From NCBI GenBank assembly GCA_050633105.1, contig JBOEFW010000016.1:62001-126000 (forward strand): a DNA stretch of 64,000 bases, read 5' to 3'. A model generated the notes under the pieces. It was given only the letters and a program-made list of their open reading frames with translations, was not told where the DNA came from and did no database searches. The stretch comes from Aureispira sp050633105. GTDB lineage: Bacteria; Bacteroidota; Bacteroidia; Chitinophagales; Saprospiraceae. The translations under genes and the position numbers were made by a program. Shown piece after piece: positions 25,038-33,987 of this stretch. Positions within the stretch are counted from its first letter, which is position 1. Every line of letters begins with the position of its first letter.

Positions 25038-25587
25038 GAATTGCTTTTACGGCTTTTTGCAATAATTTCTTAGCTCTATTCAATTGGGACTTTGATGTTC
25101 CAACAGAAATCTCTAGCATATCGGCAATCTCTTGGTGTTTATATCCTTCTATTGCATACAATTTTAATACTTGCTGGGCTTTTTTAGGCAGTTGATTTAC
25201 CAATTGTACAATTTCATTGGGATCTAAATCATCAGCCAACTCATTGACCGAAAAATCAGCATAGCCACTTTCGGGCATTGCTACTACTAATTTAGTTTCG
25301 CGCTGCTTCTTTTTATAAGCATTGATGGCTGTAAAAACCACTGTTCGGCGAATCCAAGCACCTAAGGCTCCTGCAAATTTAAACGTATGGATGTTCTTAA
25401 ACACCTTGATAAAACTCTCTTGTAAAATATCAGAAGCATCTGCTTCGTTTTTAGCATACATCAAGCAAACTTGATACATTTCTGTACCATAACGATAATA
25501 CAGTTGCTCTTGGTAGCGACGTTTTTTTTCTACACAACCCTCTACCAGTTCTCGTTCTGACAATTCAGCTAAAACAACAGATTTCAT
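25030..25587 (-). CDS. ECF sigma factor, partner of barrel anti-sigma copy B, first gene of operon
   Basis: 185 residues. Region 2 (YRYGTEMYQVCLMYAKNEADASDILQESFIKVFKNIHTF, then AWIRRTVVFTAINAYKKKQRE) and region 4 (LPKKAQQVLKLYAIEGYKHQEIADMLEISVGTSKSQLNRAKKLLQ) are complete. The N-terminal LSERELVEGCVEKKRRYQEQLYYRYG mirrors the copy A sigma. It opens the operon after a 378-base upstream gap and overlaps its anti-sigma by 8 bases, a spacing that tends to fix the ratio of the two proteins. Autoregulation is likely for ECF systems, but no promoter repeat was found by eye. Confidence 0.93.
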   Translation of the reverse strand: MKSVVLAELSERELVEGCVEKKRRYQEQLYYRYGTEMYQVCLMYAKNEADASDILQESFIKVFKNIHTFKFAGALGAWIRRTVVFTAINAYKKKQRETKLVVAMPESGYADFSVNELADDLDPNEIVQLVNQLPKKAQQVLKLYAIEGYKHQEIADMLEISVGTSKSQLNRAKKLLQKAVKAIHG

Positions 25588-25965
25588 ATACTTTTTGACA
25601 TTTTAAGCAAGCATCTGTCAGTATTGGTAGACAAATGTTGGACGACTATAAAAATCAACGAAATTTGAACTATAAACGCTGTGTTAGAGGGGCAGCTTTT
25701 TTATAACTCAAATGACTCTACTTCAAAATAGCGAAAATATTCTAATAATTAAACTATTCTAGTAGAGAATTTAGATCAATAGGCAAAAAAACAGCTGCAC
25801 TGCGCTTGCCCATTATCTTTAGTATTTCTAAAGAAAGCTCTACTGATTATCAGCTTTTTATTAAAAACAACAACCAACAGCAGCTTTCTCTATAGACTCT
25901 TTTTTAAGGCTTTTGGTTGCTTTTCCTCCATATATTTTTATTTCAAAAATGGCAAGGGCGTTTTA
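25588..25965. other. Upstream region of the sigma operon
   Basis: 378 bases between the sigma operon and oxyR, which run in the same direction. No open frame of note. It should hold the operon promoter near 25590-25700 and the end of the oxyR transcript. I could not pick a TAnnTTTG box with a matching -33 element. Confidence 0.4.
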
Positions 25966-26901
25966 TTAGAGGGGAGCTATCAATTTTTTTTTGAGCGGTT
26001 GTTTAGCCAACAAAGGTGCAATAACCTCTTGTATAGACTCTTGCATAGAATTTAGAATTCTTTTCTTCACAAAATGCTCGTGCACAACCAAACTAATTTC
26101 TCTAGCAGGTTGAGGAGCAGCAATTGGATGTAAATACCTTGAATCTTCTTCGGACAATTCTAGAGTAGCTAAATAAGGTAATAACGTAATTGCTTGATTC
26201 TTGCGAACAAACCTCATCAGGGTATCGATTGTCCCCGATTTGTACTCCAAATTCAAATTATCATCTCGTTCTGTATGCAAATTACAAATGGTCTCTACTT
26301 GTGTGCGTAAACAATGTCCTTCATTGAGTAACCAAAGTCTATTGTGATCAATTTCACTAACTTTTATATTTTTCTTAGAACGAACCCTCGCTTTGTCAAA
26401 CAACAAAAAAGGTTCGTTATAAAGTGGCTTTTCTAATAAGGTACTATGCTGTAAAGGCGTTGACAGAATTCCTATATCTAAGGATCTATTTTCTAGACCT
26501 TTTATGATCTGTCCTGTTGTCAACTCACTAACAACAAACTTAATATTAGGATGTATTTCAGCAAAGTTCTTAAGGAACAAAGGGAGTAAATAAGGAGCGA
26601 CAGTAGGGATAACACCAATGTTTAAGAGACCACTAGTTTCGCCCTTTAAATCTCCTACAACTTCCTCCAAGGTTTCTAATTCTTTATTAATAATTCTCAG
26701 CTGTTGCAAAACTGCCACACCTTCCTTCGTCATGGCAATTGGCTTTTTCTTTCGATTAAACAATTGTAGCCCCAACTCGCCTTCTAATCTAGAAATCATG
26801 GTACTCAAAGTAGATTGAGTAATGAAGCATTTTTCAGCTGCTTTCCCAAAACTTTGCACTTCTGCAACCGCTATCGCGTATTTAATTTGTTGAATGTTCA
26901 T
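25966..26901 (-). CDS. oxyR: Hydrogen-peroxide sensing LysR regulator OxyR
   Basis: 311 residues, LysR type. N-terminal winged helix (IQQIKYAIAVAEVQSFGKAAEKCFITQSTLSTMISRLEGELGLQLFNR, 4-50) and a C-terminal periplasmic-binding-protein-like domain. EGHCLRTQVETIC carries C197 and C206, nine residues apart, exactly the spacing of the redox pair C199/C208 of E. coli OxyR, so disulfide-switch sensing of peroxide is expected. The gene is divergent from katG across about 500 bases, the textbook arrangement for OxyR control of catalase. A Lys-rich C-terminal tail (KKKLIAPL) is unremarkable. Confidence 0.92.
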   Translation of the reverse strand: MNIQQIKYAIAVAEVQSFGKAAEKCFITQSTLSTMISRLEGELGLQLFNRKKKPIAMTKEGVAVLQQLRIINKELETLEEVVGDLKGETSGLLNIGVIPTVAPYLLPLFLKNFAEIHPNIKFVVSELTTGQIIKGLENRSLDIGILSTPLQHSTLLEKPLYNEPFLLFDKARVRSKKNIKVSEIDHNRLWLLNEGHCLRTQVETICNLHTERDDNLNLEYKSGTIDTLMRFVRKNQAITLLPYLATLELSEEDSRYLHPIAAPQPAREISLVVHEHFVKKRILNSMQESIQEVIAPLLAKQPLKKKLIAPL

Positions 26902-27397
26902 CTACTCTGTCAATACTAATGTTGAAAATATCGTTTTTGTCAATCAAATATAAAGTATATCTTCGAGACATCAAGTAGAGTATAGAGAAAAAATAGACAA
27001 AAAAACATAGAAAACTGTCAAATGTCTTTCCACTCAATAACAGGCAGTTAATTCGTTGAATAACATTACTCAACAGGCAAAACTACTGTATTCAACAACT
27101 TTTTTCGATCAATTCTATTAACGAAACATAGCTATGTGATTTTCTTCATAAAACTTATTGTTCTAAGAGCAAGTTTAAATTTTTTATCAATGAAAAACAA
27201 GCCTTTATGAACCTGACTTCAACTTAGTATCGGCATTTAGCCCGCTAAATTTCTCCACTAACTTTTTGTCAGAACCACTAATTATTGATTTTCAACCTTA
27301 ATAATTTTTAAACAAACTCTAAATAATAGATAATCTAAGTAGCTATTCCATTGAAAATACACTATTTAATTTATAAACAGCAAGCAATAAAACTATT
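26902..27397. promoter_or_regulatory. oxyR-katG divergent control region
   Basis: 496 AT-rich bases. ATAG...N13...CTAT near 27328-27348 (ATAGATAATCTAAGTAGCTAT) is palindromic and close to katG, but its spacing is not that of an E. coli OxyR box half-site (N7), so it is only a candidate. No clear TTTG / TAnnTTTG pair was found. One minus-strand open frame from 27073 is a shadow of the upstream region and is not counted. Confidence 0.45.
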
Positions 27398-29611
27398 ATG
27401 GATAACAAGAATCAAGGAGGAGGGAAATGCCCCTTTTCAGGAGGAGCAATCAAAAAAACAGCAGGAAATGGCACTGAAAACCGTGATTGGTGGCCTAACC
27501 AGTTGAAATTAAACATCCTTCGCCAAAACTCTGCCCTGTCTAATCCAATGGATCCTGGCTTTAACTATGCAGAAGCATTCCAAAAAATAGACCTAAAGGC
27601 ATTAAAGCAAGATCTTTATGATTTGATGACCGATTCTCAGGATTGGTGGCCAGCAGATTATGGTCATTATGGTCCTTTCTTTATCCGAATGGCTTGGCAC
27701 AGTGCGGGTACTTATCGTATTGGTGATGGTCGTGGTGGTTCTGGAGCGGGTCAACAGCGTTTTGCCCCTCTAAATAGCTGGCCTGATAACGGTAACTTGG
27801 ACAAAGCACGATTGTTACTTTGGCCCATCAAGCAAAAATATGGTAAGAAAATTTCTTGGGCGGATTTGATGATTTTGGCAGGAAACTGTGCTTTAGAATC
27901 AATGGGCTTCGAGACCTTTGGTTTTGCTGGTGGTCGTGCCGATGTATGGGAGCCAGAAGAAGATGTATACTGGGGCTCTGAATCCGAATGGATGGGTTGG
28001 AAAGACCGTTATTCAGAGACCAATGAATTGGAAAACCCTCTTGGTGCAGCTCACATGGGATTGATTTATGTGAATCCAGAAGGACCTAAAGGTCAACCAG
28101 ACCCATTGGGTTCGGCACATGATGTTAGAGAAACATTTGGCCGTATGGCAATGAATGACGAAGAAACAGTAGCTTTAGTGGCTGGTGGTCATACTTTTGG
28201 TAAGGCCCACGGTGCCGCTGACCCTGATAAATATGTAAGCGCTGAGCCTGCTGGTGCAGGTATTGCAGAGCAAAGTATGGGATGGAAAAATTCCTTTGGT
28301 ACAGGTGTTTTAAATGATACAATTACCTCTGGTATTGAAGGTGCTTGGACTCCTAACCCAATAGCTTGGGATCACGATTATTTTGATGTATTATTAAACT
28401 ACGATTGGGAATTAACAAAAAGCCCTGCAGGAGCACACCAATGGACACCAACAGCCGCTTCTAAAGCTAAAATGGCTCCAACAGCAGGTGATGCGACTCA
28501 ACAACAAGCGTTGATGATGACCACAGCGGATATGGCTTTGAAAAAAGATCCTGCTTACTTAGAAATCTCTAAGCGTTTCCATAAAGATCACAAAGCATTT
28601 GAAGATGCCTTTGCTCGTGCTTGGTTCAAATTGACCCACCGCGATATGGGACCTGCTGCCCTTTACTTGGGTCCAGAAGCACCTAAAGAAGAATTAATCT
28701 GGCAAGATCCTATTCCAGCAGTAGAGCATGAATTAATTAATGAAGCGGATGTGGCACAACTAAAAGGAGAATTACTCCAAGCAGGTTTGTCTACTTCTCA
28801 ATTAGTTTCTACAGCTTGGGCGGCGGCTTCTACTTTCCGTGGTTCAGATAAACGTGGTGGTGCCAACGGTGGCCGTTTGCGCTTAGCTCCACAAAAAGAC
28901 TGGGAAATTAACAATCCAACACAATTGGCAACTACCTTAAATAAATTGACGGCTATTCAAACAGCTTTCAATGCTGCTCAATCAGGTAATAAAGCAGTCT
29001 CTATGGCCGACTTGATCGTCTTAGCAGGTTGTGCTGGTGTAGAAAAAGCAGCAAAAGATGCTGGGCATACGATTACTGTACCGTTCACAGCAGGTCGTGC
29101 CGATTCTTCTGCTGAGCAAACTGATGTAGAGTCGTTCCAAGCGTTGAATCCTGCAGCAGATGGTTTCCGTAACTACTTCAAGCCTAGACACAAAGTTTCA
29201 GCAGAAGAGTTATTGATTGACCGTGCTCAGTTGATGACCTTGACAGCACCTGAAATGACGGCGTTAATTGGTGGTTTACGTACCATTAACATCAATTACA
29301 ATGGTTCTAACCACGGTGTATTCACTGATAAGCCTGGTACTTTAACTAATGATTTCTTTGTTAACTTATTGGATTTAAGCACTACATGGAGTGCTACTTC
29401 TGAAGCCGATGAAATATTTGAAGGACGCAACCGCAAAACTGGTGAAGTGAGATGGACTGGTACACGTGCTGATCTTATCTTTGGTTCTAATACAGAACTA
29501 CGCGCTTTAGCGGAGGTTTATGCTTCTTCTGATGCAAAAGAAAAATTTGTAGAAGACTTTGTTGCTGCTTGGAACAAAGTTATGAATCTTGATCGTTTTG
29601 ACTTGGCTTAA
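27398..29611 (+). CDS. katG: Catalase-peroxidase
   Basis: 737 residues, a bifunctional haem enzyme that dismutates hydrogen peroxide in the cytoplasm. Distal site R97, W100 and H101 (RMAWHSAGTYR); proximal haem ligand H265 in GGHTFGKAHG. The Trp-Tyr-Met crosslink residues W100, Y224 and M250 are in place with the 26-residue Tyr-Met spacing of mycobacterial KatG. The second, duplicated C-terminal half (from about 430) is complete, including VSTAWAAASTFRGSDKRGGANGGRLRLAPQ. N-terminus MDNKNQGGGKCPFSGG is typical. Divergent from oxyR, followed by a terminator hairpin. Confidence 0.98.
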   Translation: MDNKNQGGGKCPFSGGAIKKTAGNGTENRDWWPNQLKLNILRQNSALSNPMDPGFNYAEAFQKIDLKALKQDLYDLMTDSQDWWPADYGHYGPFFIRMAWHSAGTYRIGDGRGGSGAGQQRFAPLNSWPDNGNLDKARLLLWPIKQKYGKKISWADLMILAGNCALESMGFETFGFAGGRADVWEPEEDVYWGSESEWMGWKDRYSETNELENPLGAAHMGLIYVNPEGPKGQPDPLGSAHDVRETFGRMAMNDEETVALVAGGHTFGKAHGAADPDKYVSAEPAGAGIAEQSMGWKNSFGTGVLNDTITSGIEGAWTPNPIAWDHDYFDVLLNYDWELTKSPAGAHQWTPTAASKAKMAPTAGDATQQQALMMTTADMALKKDPAYLEISKRFHKDHKAFEDAFARAWFKLTHRDMGPAALYLGPEAPKEELIWQDPIPAVEHELINEADVAQLKGELLQAGLSTSQLVSTAWAAASTFRGSDKRGGANGGRLRLAPQKDWEINNPTQLATTLNKLTAIQTAFNAAQSGNKAVSMADLIVLAGCAGVEKAAKDAGHTITVPFTAGRADSSAEQTDVESFQALNPAADGFRNYFKPRHKVSAEELLIDRAQLMTLTAPEMTALIGGLRTININYNGSNHGVFTDKPGTLTNDFFVNLLDLSTTWSATSEADEIFEGRNRKTGEVRWTGTRADLIFGSNTELRALAEVYASSDAKEKFVEDFVAAWNKVMNLDRFDLA

Positions 29612-29646
29612 TTAAGCTTCGTTTTTCCTATAAAGCACACACACTA

Positions 29647-29683
29647 AGTAGAGTACCATTCAGTTGGTGCTCTACTTTTTTTA
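29647..29683 (+). terminator. katG terminator
   Basis: AGTAGAGTACCA pairs with TGGTGCTCTACT (one G-T wobble), followed by TTTTTTTAT. Located about 36 bases after the katG stop. Confidence 0.8.
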
Positions 29684-29858
29684 TGCTTAGAAGGTTTTTC
29701 TTAAAAAAAACTATACTCCATGTAACTTTTGCCTAGGCTCATGGCACTTACTATTACAAACGCGGCTGCTTCCTTTTAGTTGAAGTAGTTGTATAATCGC
29801 CTTCGAATTAAAAATAGTTATTTTTGAAGTGGACCAACCACTGTCCTAAACAAACTAC

Positions 29859-30371
29859 ATGACTGCTAAAGAAAAACAACAGTATTTTTTGACGCTCTAT
29901 GAGCCGAATCACACTAAGCTTTTACGCTATTGTGAGTCCATTTTGAAGGACTCTGTAGAAGCACAAGATGTGGTGAGTGATACTGTGTTGTTGGCCTATG
30001 AGCAATTGGACAAACTCAAAAAGGAAGCCTCGTTTGTGTATTTTTTATTTGGTATTGCGCGCAATCTTATTCGTCGTCTGCAGCGACGAAAAAAATTCTG
30101 GGGGTTCTTTCTGGAGGAACAGGCCAATCAACTGCCTGCTCCAACAGCAAAACCTCTTAATGAAGATGTTCAATTGCTGTATCAAGCACTCGATCACTTG
30201 CCTGCCGCTCAAAAGGAAGCCTTAATCTTATTTGAATTGTCTGGTTATTCTCTCAAAGAAACCGCCCAAATTCAAGGATGTAGCCTTTCTGCGGTCAAAG
30301 CAAGAGTAACTCGTGGCCGCCAACGTCTCAGCAAAATTTTATCACCAAACAGCCTATTAGCGTATGAATAA
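29859..30371 (+). CDS. ECF sigma factor with coiled-coil membrane partner
   Basis: 170 residues. Region 2 is a short version (LRYCESILKDSVEAQDVVSDTVLLAYEQLDKL, then FLFGIARNLIRRLQRR), with region 4 at about 105-160 (LDHLPAAQKEALILFELSGYSLKETAQIQGCSLSAVKARVTRGRQRL). It differs clearly from the sigma pair at 21-25 kb. Its stop overlaps the next gene by ATGAATAA, 8 bases, the same geometry as the other two couples. Promoter and regulon unknown. Confidence 0.9.
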   Translation: MTAKEKQQYFLTLYEPNHTKLLRYCESILKDSVEAQDVVSDTVLLAYEQLDKLKKEASFVYFLFGIARNLIRRLQRRKKFWGFFLEEQANQLPAPTAKPLNEDVQLLYQALDHLPAAQKEALILFELSGYSLKETAQIQGCSLSAVKARVTRGRQRLSKILSPNSLLAYE

Positions 30372-31767
30372 GCCTATAGATGACCTATTCGAGCAGGCTC
30401 GCGCCTCCTTGAAGGCCGATATGCCACTAGAAAAAGTGGAAACACTTATCCAGCGCTCGGCTAAATCCTCGTCCATTTGGACTTGGAAAACGATTATTAG
30501 CAGCATGAGTATCATAGGAATTATTATTGCCATTACTGTAGGGAGTTTATTCCAATCCTCTACTGAAACGCCTAAAGTAGAGGCGCCACAGCCTTCCATT
30601 TATTCTATGGTTGCGCCTACAGAGACATCACTCGTAGACCCTACCTCAACCACTCTTAGAATGGTTGAACAAACTATAGATCCTTTATTGGTTGATTCTC
30701 TACCACCAACGCCGCCGACACCACCAATACCACCGACACCACCGACACCACCAAACGTATTTAGCCCTTTAGGCCCCAAAAAAACCTTTACGGAATATAC
30801 CTTAGAAATTCGCAAAGACAATTCTGAAAAAGAGCTTCAAGCCTTACAAAAGGAATTGAATCGTTACGGGATCAATTTACAAATCAAAAAACTAACCTAT
30901 AATCCTGACCAGACGATCAAACGGTTTAAAGGGCGTTTTGAGACGGATAGTTTGTTTTGTAGTACCCAAATGAAGGAACATGAATTTGATATTCAAGGCG
31001 CATTCAAGAGCATGCAGTTTACGTTTAGAGTAGCTGGTGAGAAGAATTTGAAGTATTTAAAAATACAGTCTGATGATTTTGAGCAGACCATTGAATGTTA
31101 TGATGATGAAGTACTAACTAGTAGTGCTCAAGCCCAACGATCCGCAGCCCTTGCAGAGCAAGCCATGCGCCAAGCAGAACGCCAAATGTATCGCGTACAA
31201 AAAGAGGCGGAACACGCTCAGCGACAAATGCAGATGGCGCATCAACAAGCCGCACGCTCTAGGGCGAATATTTTACGTCTTAAAGCCGATAGCATTTACT
31301 TTATATCTCGTCCAGAGTTTTTAGATAGTTTTCCTGAAAAGGAATTTTTAATCAAGGGGGATTTTTCCATTACTTCTGATAAAAATGTAGATCTCTTTTT
31401 TAATGACTTAAAAGGCCAATTAAAATCGTTGGAAAAGCTCGCGGAAGAGGATTTCTTTCAAATGGATAGTATCCTACTCCAACACACTTTGAGAAACTAT
31501 TCCGATGAATTGCTCTTTGAAATCGAGAATGCTCGCTTAGATATAGAAAAAGAACTTCAAAAACAATTGCGTTTTCAAAGAGAAGTAGAGATAGAAATAG
31601 ATGAAAGGATGGAGCAACACGAAATGGAAATCCTAGAAAAGGAAATCACAGTAGAAGAGTTGGAAGAAGAAGCGGCAATCCTAGAAGCAGAAGCCAAACA
31701 GCTCAAAAAGACAGCAAAACGTCTCAAAAAGCAGCTAAAAAAGACAGCTAAAAAGTCTAAAGGATAG
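30364..31767 (+). CDS. Putative anti-sigma factor: single-pass membrane protein with periplasmic coiled coil
   Basis: 467 residues. A short cytoplasmic segment (1-40, DDLFEQARASLKADMPLEKVETLIQ) that would bind sigma is followed by one helix (about 42-63, IISSMSIIGIIIAITVG). About 64-135 is Pro/Thr-rich, with PPTPPTPPIPPTPPTPP at 114-130 as a rigid rod. A compact beta region (about 140-240, with IKKLTYNPDQTIKRFKGRF) precedes a long coiled coil (about 250-320 and 370-450) and a Lys-rich C-terminus. The sigma overlap and topology suggest an anti-sigma factor that senses the periplasm. No homologous family was recognised for the periplasmic part, and the anti-sigma role is inferred from gene order. 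Confidence 0.65.
   Translation: MNKPIDDLFEQARASLKADMPLEKVETLIQRSAKSSSIWTWKTIISSMSIIGIIIAITVGSLFQSSTETPKVEAPQPSIYSMVAPTETSLVDPTSTTLRMVEQTIDPLLVDSLPPTPPTPPIPPTPPTPPNVFSPLGPKKTFTEYTLEIRKDNSEKELQALQKELNRYGINLQIKKLTYNPDQTIKRFKGRFETDSLFCSTQMKEHEFDIQGAFKSMQFTFRVAGEKNLKYLKIQSDDFEQTIECYDDEVLTSSAQAQRSAALAEQAMRQAERQMYRVQKEAEHAQRQMQMAHQQAARSRANILRLKADSIYFISRPEFLDSFPEKEFLIKGDFSITSDKNVDLFFNDLKGQLKSLEKLAEEDFFQMDSILLQHTLRNYSDELLFEIENARLDIEKELQKQLRFQREVEIEIDERMEQHEMEILEKEITVEELEEEAAILEAEAKQLKKTAKRLKKQLKKTAKKSKG
30702..30752 (+). repeat. CCACCGACA-type short tandem repeat in coding sequence
   Basis: Repeating ACCACC/ACCGCC units with GACA or AATA encode the Pro-Thr-Pro rod of the putative anti-sigma factor. 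Being tandem and in frame, unit number could vary between strains and change rod length. Confidence 0.75.
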
Positions 31768-31870
31768 ACTCCATAAATTAGCCCAGCAACCATAATTCAT
31801 AGCGTACTTTAATAACTAACCAACAATTAAGAGTGAGAATTTTCTATTAAAGAAGGTTCCACTTTTTTAT

Positions 31871-32590
31871 TTATAAACAAAGCTTTTTCAACTGCCAATA
31901 ACTCCCCGAAAACACATTTCCATCCACAGCACCTTTAATCCCAGGCATACTCAATTCGTCGCTGTATTGCCAGAAGTGCCAGGTTAATTCCAAGGGCGGT
32001 TCTTGGCGGCTATAGCGAGCAATCCAAACGATATGATCGGGAAAAGCTTGGTGAAGGTGGCGACGGTACAAATCCAAGGAAGCATAGATGATTGGACGGA
32101 TTTTATAGTGTTTCTCTACTCTATTTAACCAAACGCCAACCTCCTTTATTAGTTTTTTTTTATCCACCTTATCCACGTCCTCTATATCCAAAACAGGGGG
32201 CAAATCGCCTTTTTCGAGGGGCACTGTTTGAATAAAATGCTGGGCTTGCCAACGCGCACTTTTGTTTGCGCGATAAAAATGGTAGGCCCCTCGTAGAACT
32301 CCTGCTTTTTGAGCAGCGTCCCAATTGGAATCGAAATAAGGATCTTTATAGCCGTTGCCTTCGGTTGCTTTAATAAATGCAAATTTTACATTACCTTCTT
32401 GCTGAAGTTGCTTCCAATTAACCATGCGTTGATAGCGAGATACATCTACTCCTTGCACCTTGTATTGGTGGGCATCATGGCGCAAAGCTACGGTTATCAA
32501 AAATAACACTACCAAGTAAATGGGGTAGAGATAAAAGCGGCAATTGAGTTGATGCCATCCTTGAAGGAATTTCCAAGCAATTGACCACAT
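31871..32590 (-). CDS. GH25 muramidase (lysozyme), membrane anchored
   Basis: 239 residues. An N-terminal hydrophobic segment (LYPIYLVVLFLITVAL, about 21-36) anchors the protein or exports it. The catalytic domain starts at GVDVSRYQ (D49) and includes VLDIED (D135, E137), the catalytic acidic cluster of glycoside hydrolase family 25. FAFIKATEGNGYKDPYF and GAYHFYR are hallmark strands of the family. It hydrolyses the MurNAc-GlcNAc bond of peptidoglycan. Complete length. Lies alone, converging with the coiled-coil anti-sigma gene. Role could be cell-wall remodelling or attack on other bacteria; the sequence does not decide. Confidence 0.92.
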   Translation of the reverse strand: MWSIAWKFLQGWHQLNCRFYLYPIYLVVLFLITVALRHDAHQYKVQGVDVSRYQRMVNWKQLQQEGNVKFAFIKATEGNGYKDPYFDSNWDAAQKAGVLRGAYHFYRANKSARWQAQHFIQTVPLEKGDLPPVLDIEDVDKVDKKKLIKEVGVWLNRVEKHYKIRPIIYASLDLYRRHLHQAFPDHIVWIARYSRQEPPLELTWHFWQYSDELSMPGIKGAVDGNVFSGSYWQLKKLCL

Positions 32591-32676
32591 ATAAGGGATA
32601 TTTGTTGTAGAAGCACCTCATTGAATCCAAGAATAATTCAGGGTTATTTATGGCGGGTAGTGCTGTTGATCCGTTT

Positions 32677-33987
32677 TTAAGATTCCTTTATTTCAACCTC
32701 TTCCTGAATGGTATTCAAGGCTGTTTTGTCTTCCACTTTTCGAACGATCAAACGAGTCCCCTTATCATAAAAGAAATAAGACCAAGCCCAATTCATAAAT
32801 ACAATAAGTCTAGAACGGAAATCTACTAAAAGCATAAGGTGGACAAACATCCAAGCGAACCAAGCGAACAAGCCCCCAAATTTTAAGGTTTTGGTATCTA
32901 CCACCGCCAGATTACGGCCAACAGTTGCCATAGAACCTTTATCAGAATAGACAAAAGGTTTCATTTCCTTTTTGCGGGTCAAGAGATTGAAGTTCTTAGC
33001 CAAGCGAACTCCTTGTTGGACGGCAACAGAGGCTAACATAGGATAACCTTCTGGCTTTTCTTCCGAAAGTACCGCCGCTACATCGCCTAAAGCAAACACC
33101 TCTTCAAAGCCTTTGACTTGAAATTTATCATTGGTAATAATACGGTTTCCTCCTGCTTTCTCTGCGTTGATGCCCAAACTTGGAGCACCTTTGACCCCTG
33201 CTGTCCAAATGAGTGTTTTGGTATGAAAGTTTTCATCATCGGTATAAACAATAGAACCATCATAATCTTGGGCGCGTACATCCAACCAAACATTCACATC
33301 CAACTTCCGCAAAAAACGTTCAGCATCCGCAGAAGCCTTACTACTCATTCCTGGCAAAAGTCGATCGGCGCCTTGGACGATATGAATTTGCATTCGTCGA
33401 ATGTCTAAATCAGGATAATCTTTGGGCAGAATGTATCGTTTCAATTCGGCCAAAGCACCTGCCAATTCTACTCCAGTAGCTCCACCTCCTACAATAACAA
33501 AATTCATCAGTGCATCGCGCTCCTGCATATCATCAGCATTGATCGCCCGCTCAAAGTTCTGAAGGACTACCGAACGCAAATTAAGCGCCTCTACTAAAGT
33601 TTTCATCGGCATGGAATAACGCTCCATGTTCTTCATTCCAAAAAAATTGGTAACTGCTCCTGTTGCCATAATCAGGTAATCATAATCCAGTTCTCCAATC
33701 GAAGTGTATACCATTTTTTTGTCTGTATCTACTTCTTTCACCTCTGCCATTCTATAATGAAAGTTCTCTTTGTGTTTAAAGACTTTGCGAATGGGATAAA
33801 CAATAGAATCAGGCTCTAAGCCAGAGCTTGCCACTTGGTACATCAGCGGCTGAAAGGTGTGGTAATTATTCTTATCAAATAACACCACTTGATAGTAATT
33901 GGTGTTGATGTTTTTGACAAATTTGAGGCCAGCAAAGCCACAACCAATAACTACAATTCTAGGGAGGTCTCGATGTGGTACATTCAT
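32677..33987 (-). CDS. ndh: Type II NADH:quinone oxidoreductase
   Basis: 436 residues, non-proton-pumping NADH dehydrogenase. FAD-binding Rossmann motif VVIGCGFAGLKFV (about 12-24), QPLMYQVASSGLEP, and the NAD-binding GGGATGVELAGAL are present, as is the late FALGDVAAVL. The C-terminus (FAWMFVHLMLLVDFRSRLIVFMNWAWSYFF) is hydrophobic and amphipathic, as expected for membrane attachment. It oxidises NADH and reduces menaquinone at the cytoplasmic face. Length and motifs are standard for Bacteroidota Ndh. A divergent SDR gene lies 258 bases away. Confidence 0.93.
   Translation of the reverse strand: MNVPHRDLPRIVVIGCGFAGLKFVKNINTNYYQVVLFDKNNYHTFQPLMYQVASSGLEPDSIVYPIRKVFKHKENFHYRMAEVKEVDTDKKMVYTSIGELDYDYLIMATGAVTNFFGMKNMERYSMPMKTLVEALNLRSVVLQNFERAINADDMQERDALMNFVIVGGGATGVELAGALAELKRYILPKDYPDLDIRRMQIHIVQGADRLLPGMSSKASADAERFLRKLDVNVWLDVRAQDYDGSIVYTDDENFHTKTLIWTAGVKGAPSLGINAEKAGGNRIITNDKFQVKGFEEVFALGDVAAVLSEEKPEGYPMLASVAVQQGVRLAKNFNLLTRKKEMKPFVYSDKGSMATVGRNLAVVDTKTLKFGGLFAWFAWMFVHLMLLVDFRSRLIVFMNWAWSYFFYDKGTRLIVRKVEDKTALNTIQEEVEIKES

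Noticed and set aside
26882..27073. 63-codon minus frame upstream of oxyR
   Set aside because: Overlaps the oxyR start and control region; Tyr/Phe/Ser-rich and without any sign of being a gene.
27328..27348. OxyR operator by the E. coli consensus
   Set aside because: Palindrome present but spacing is N13, not the N7 of an OxyR half-site, so kept only as a weak candidate within the control region.
29859..30371. Possibility that this sigma belongs to the same duplicated family as the 21-25 kb sigmas
   Set aside because: Region 2 and 4 sequences differ strongly and the partner architecture differs; only the overlap geometry is shared.
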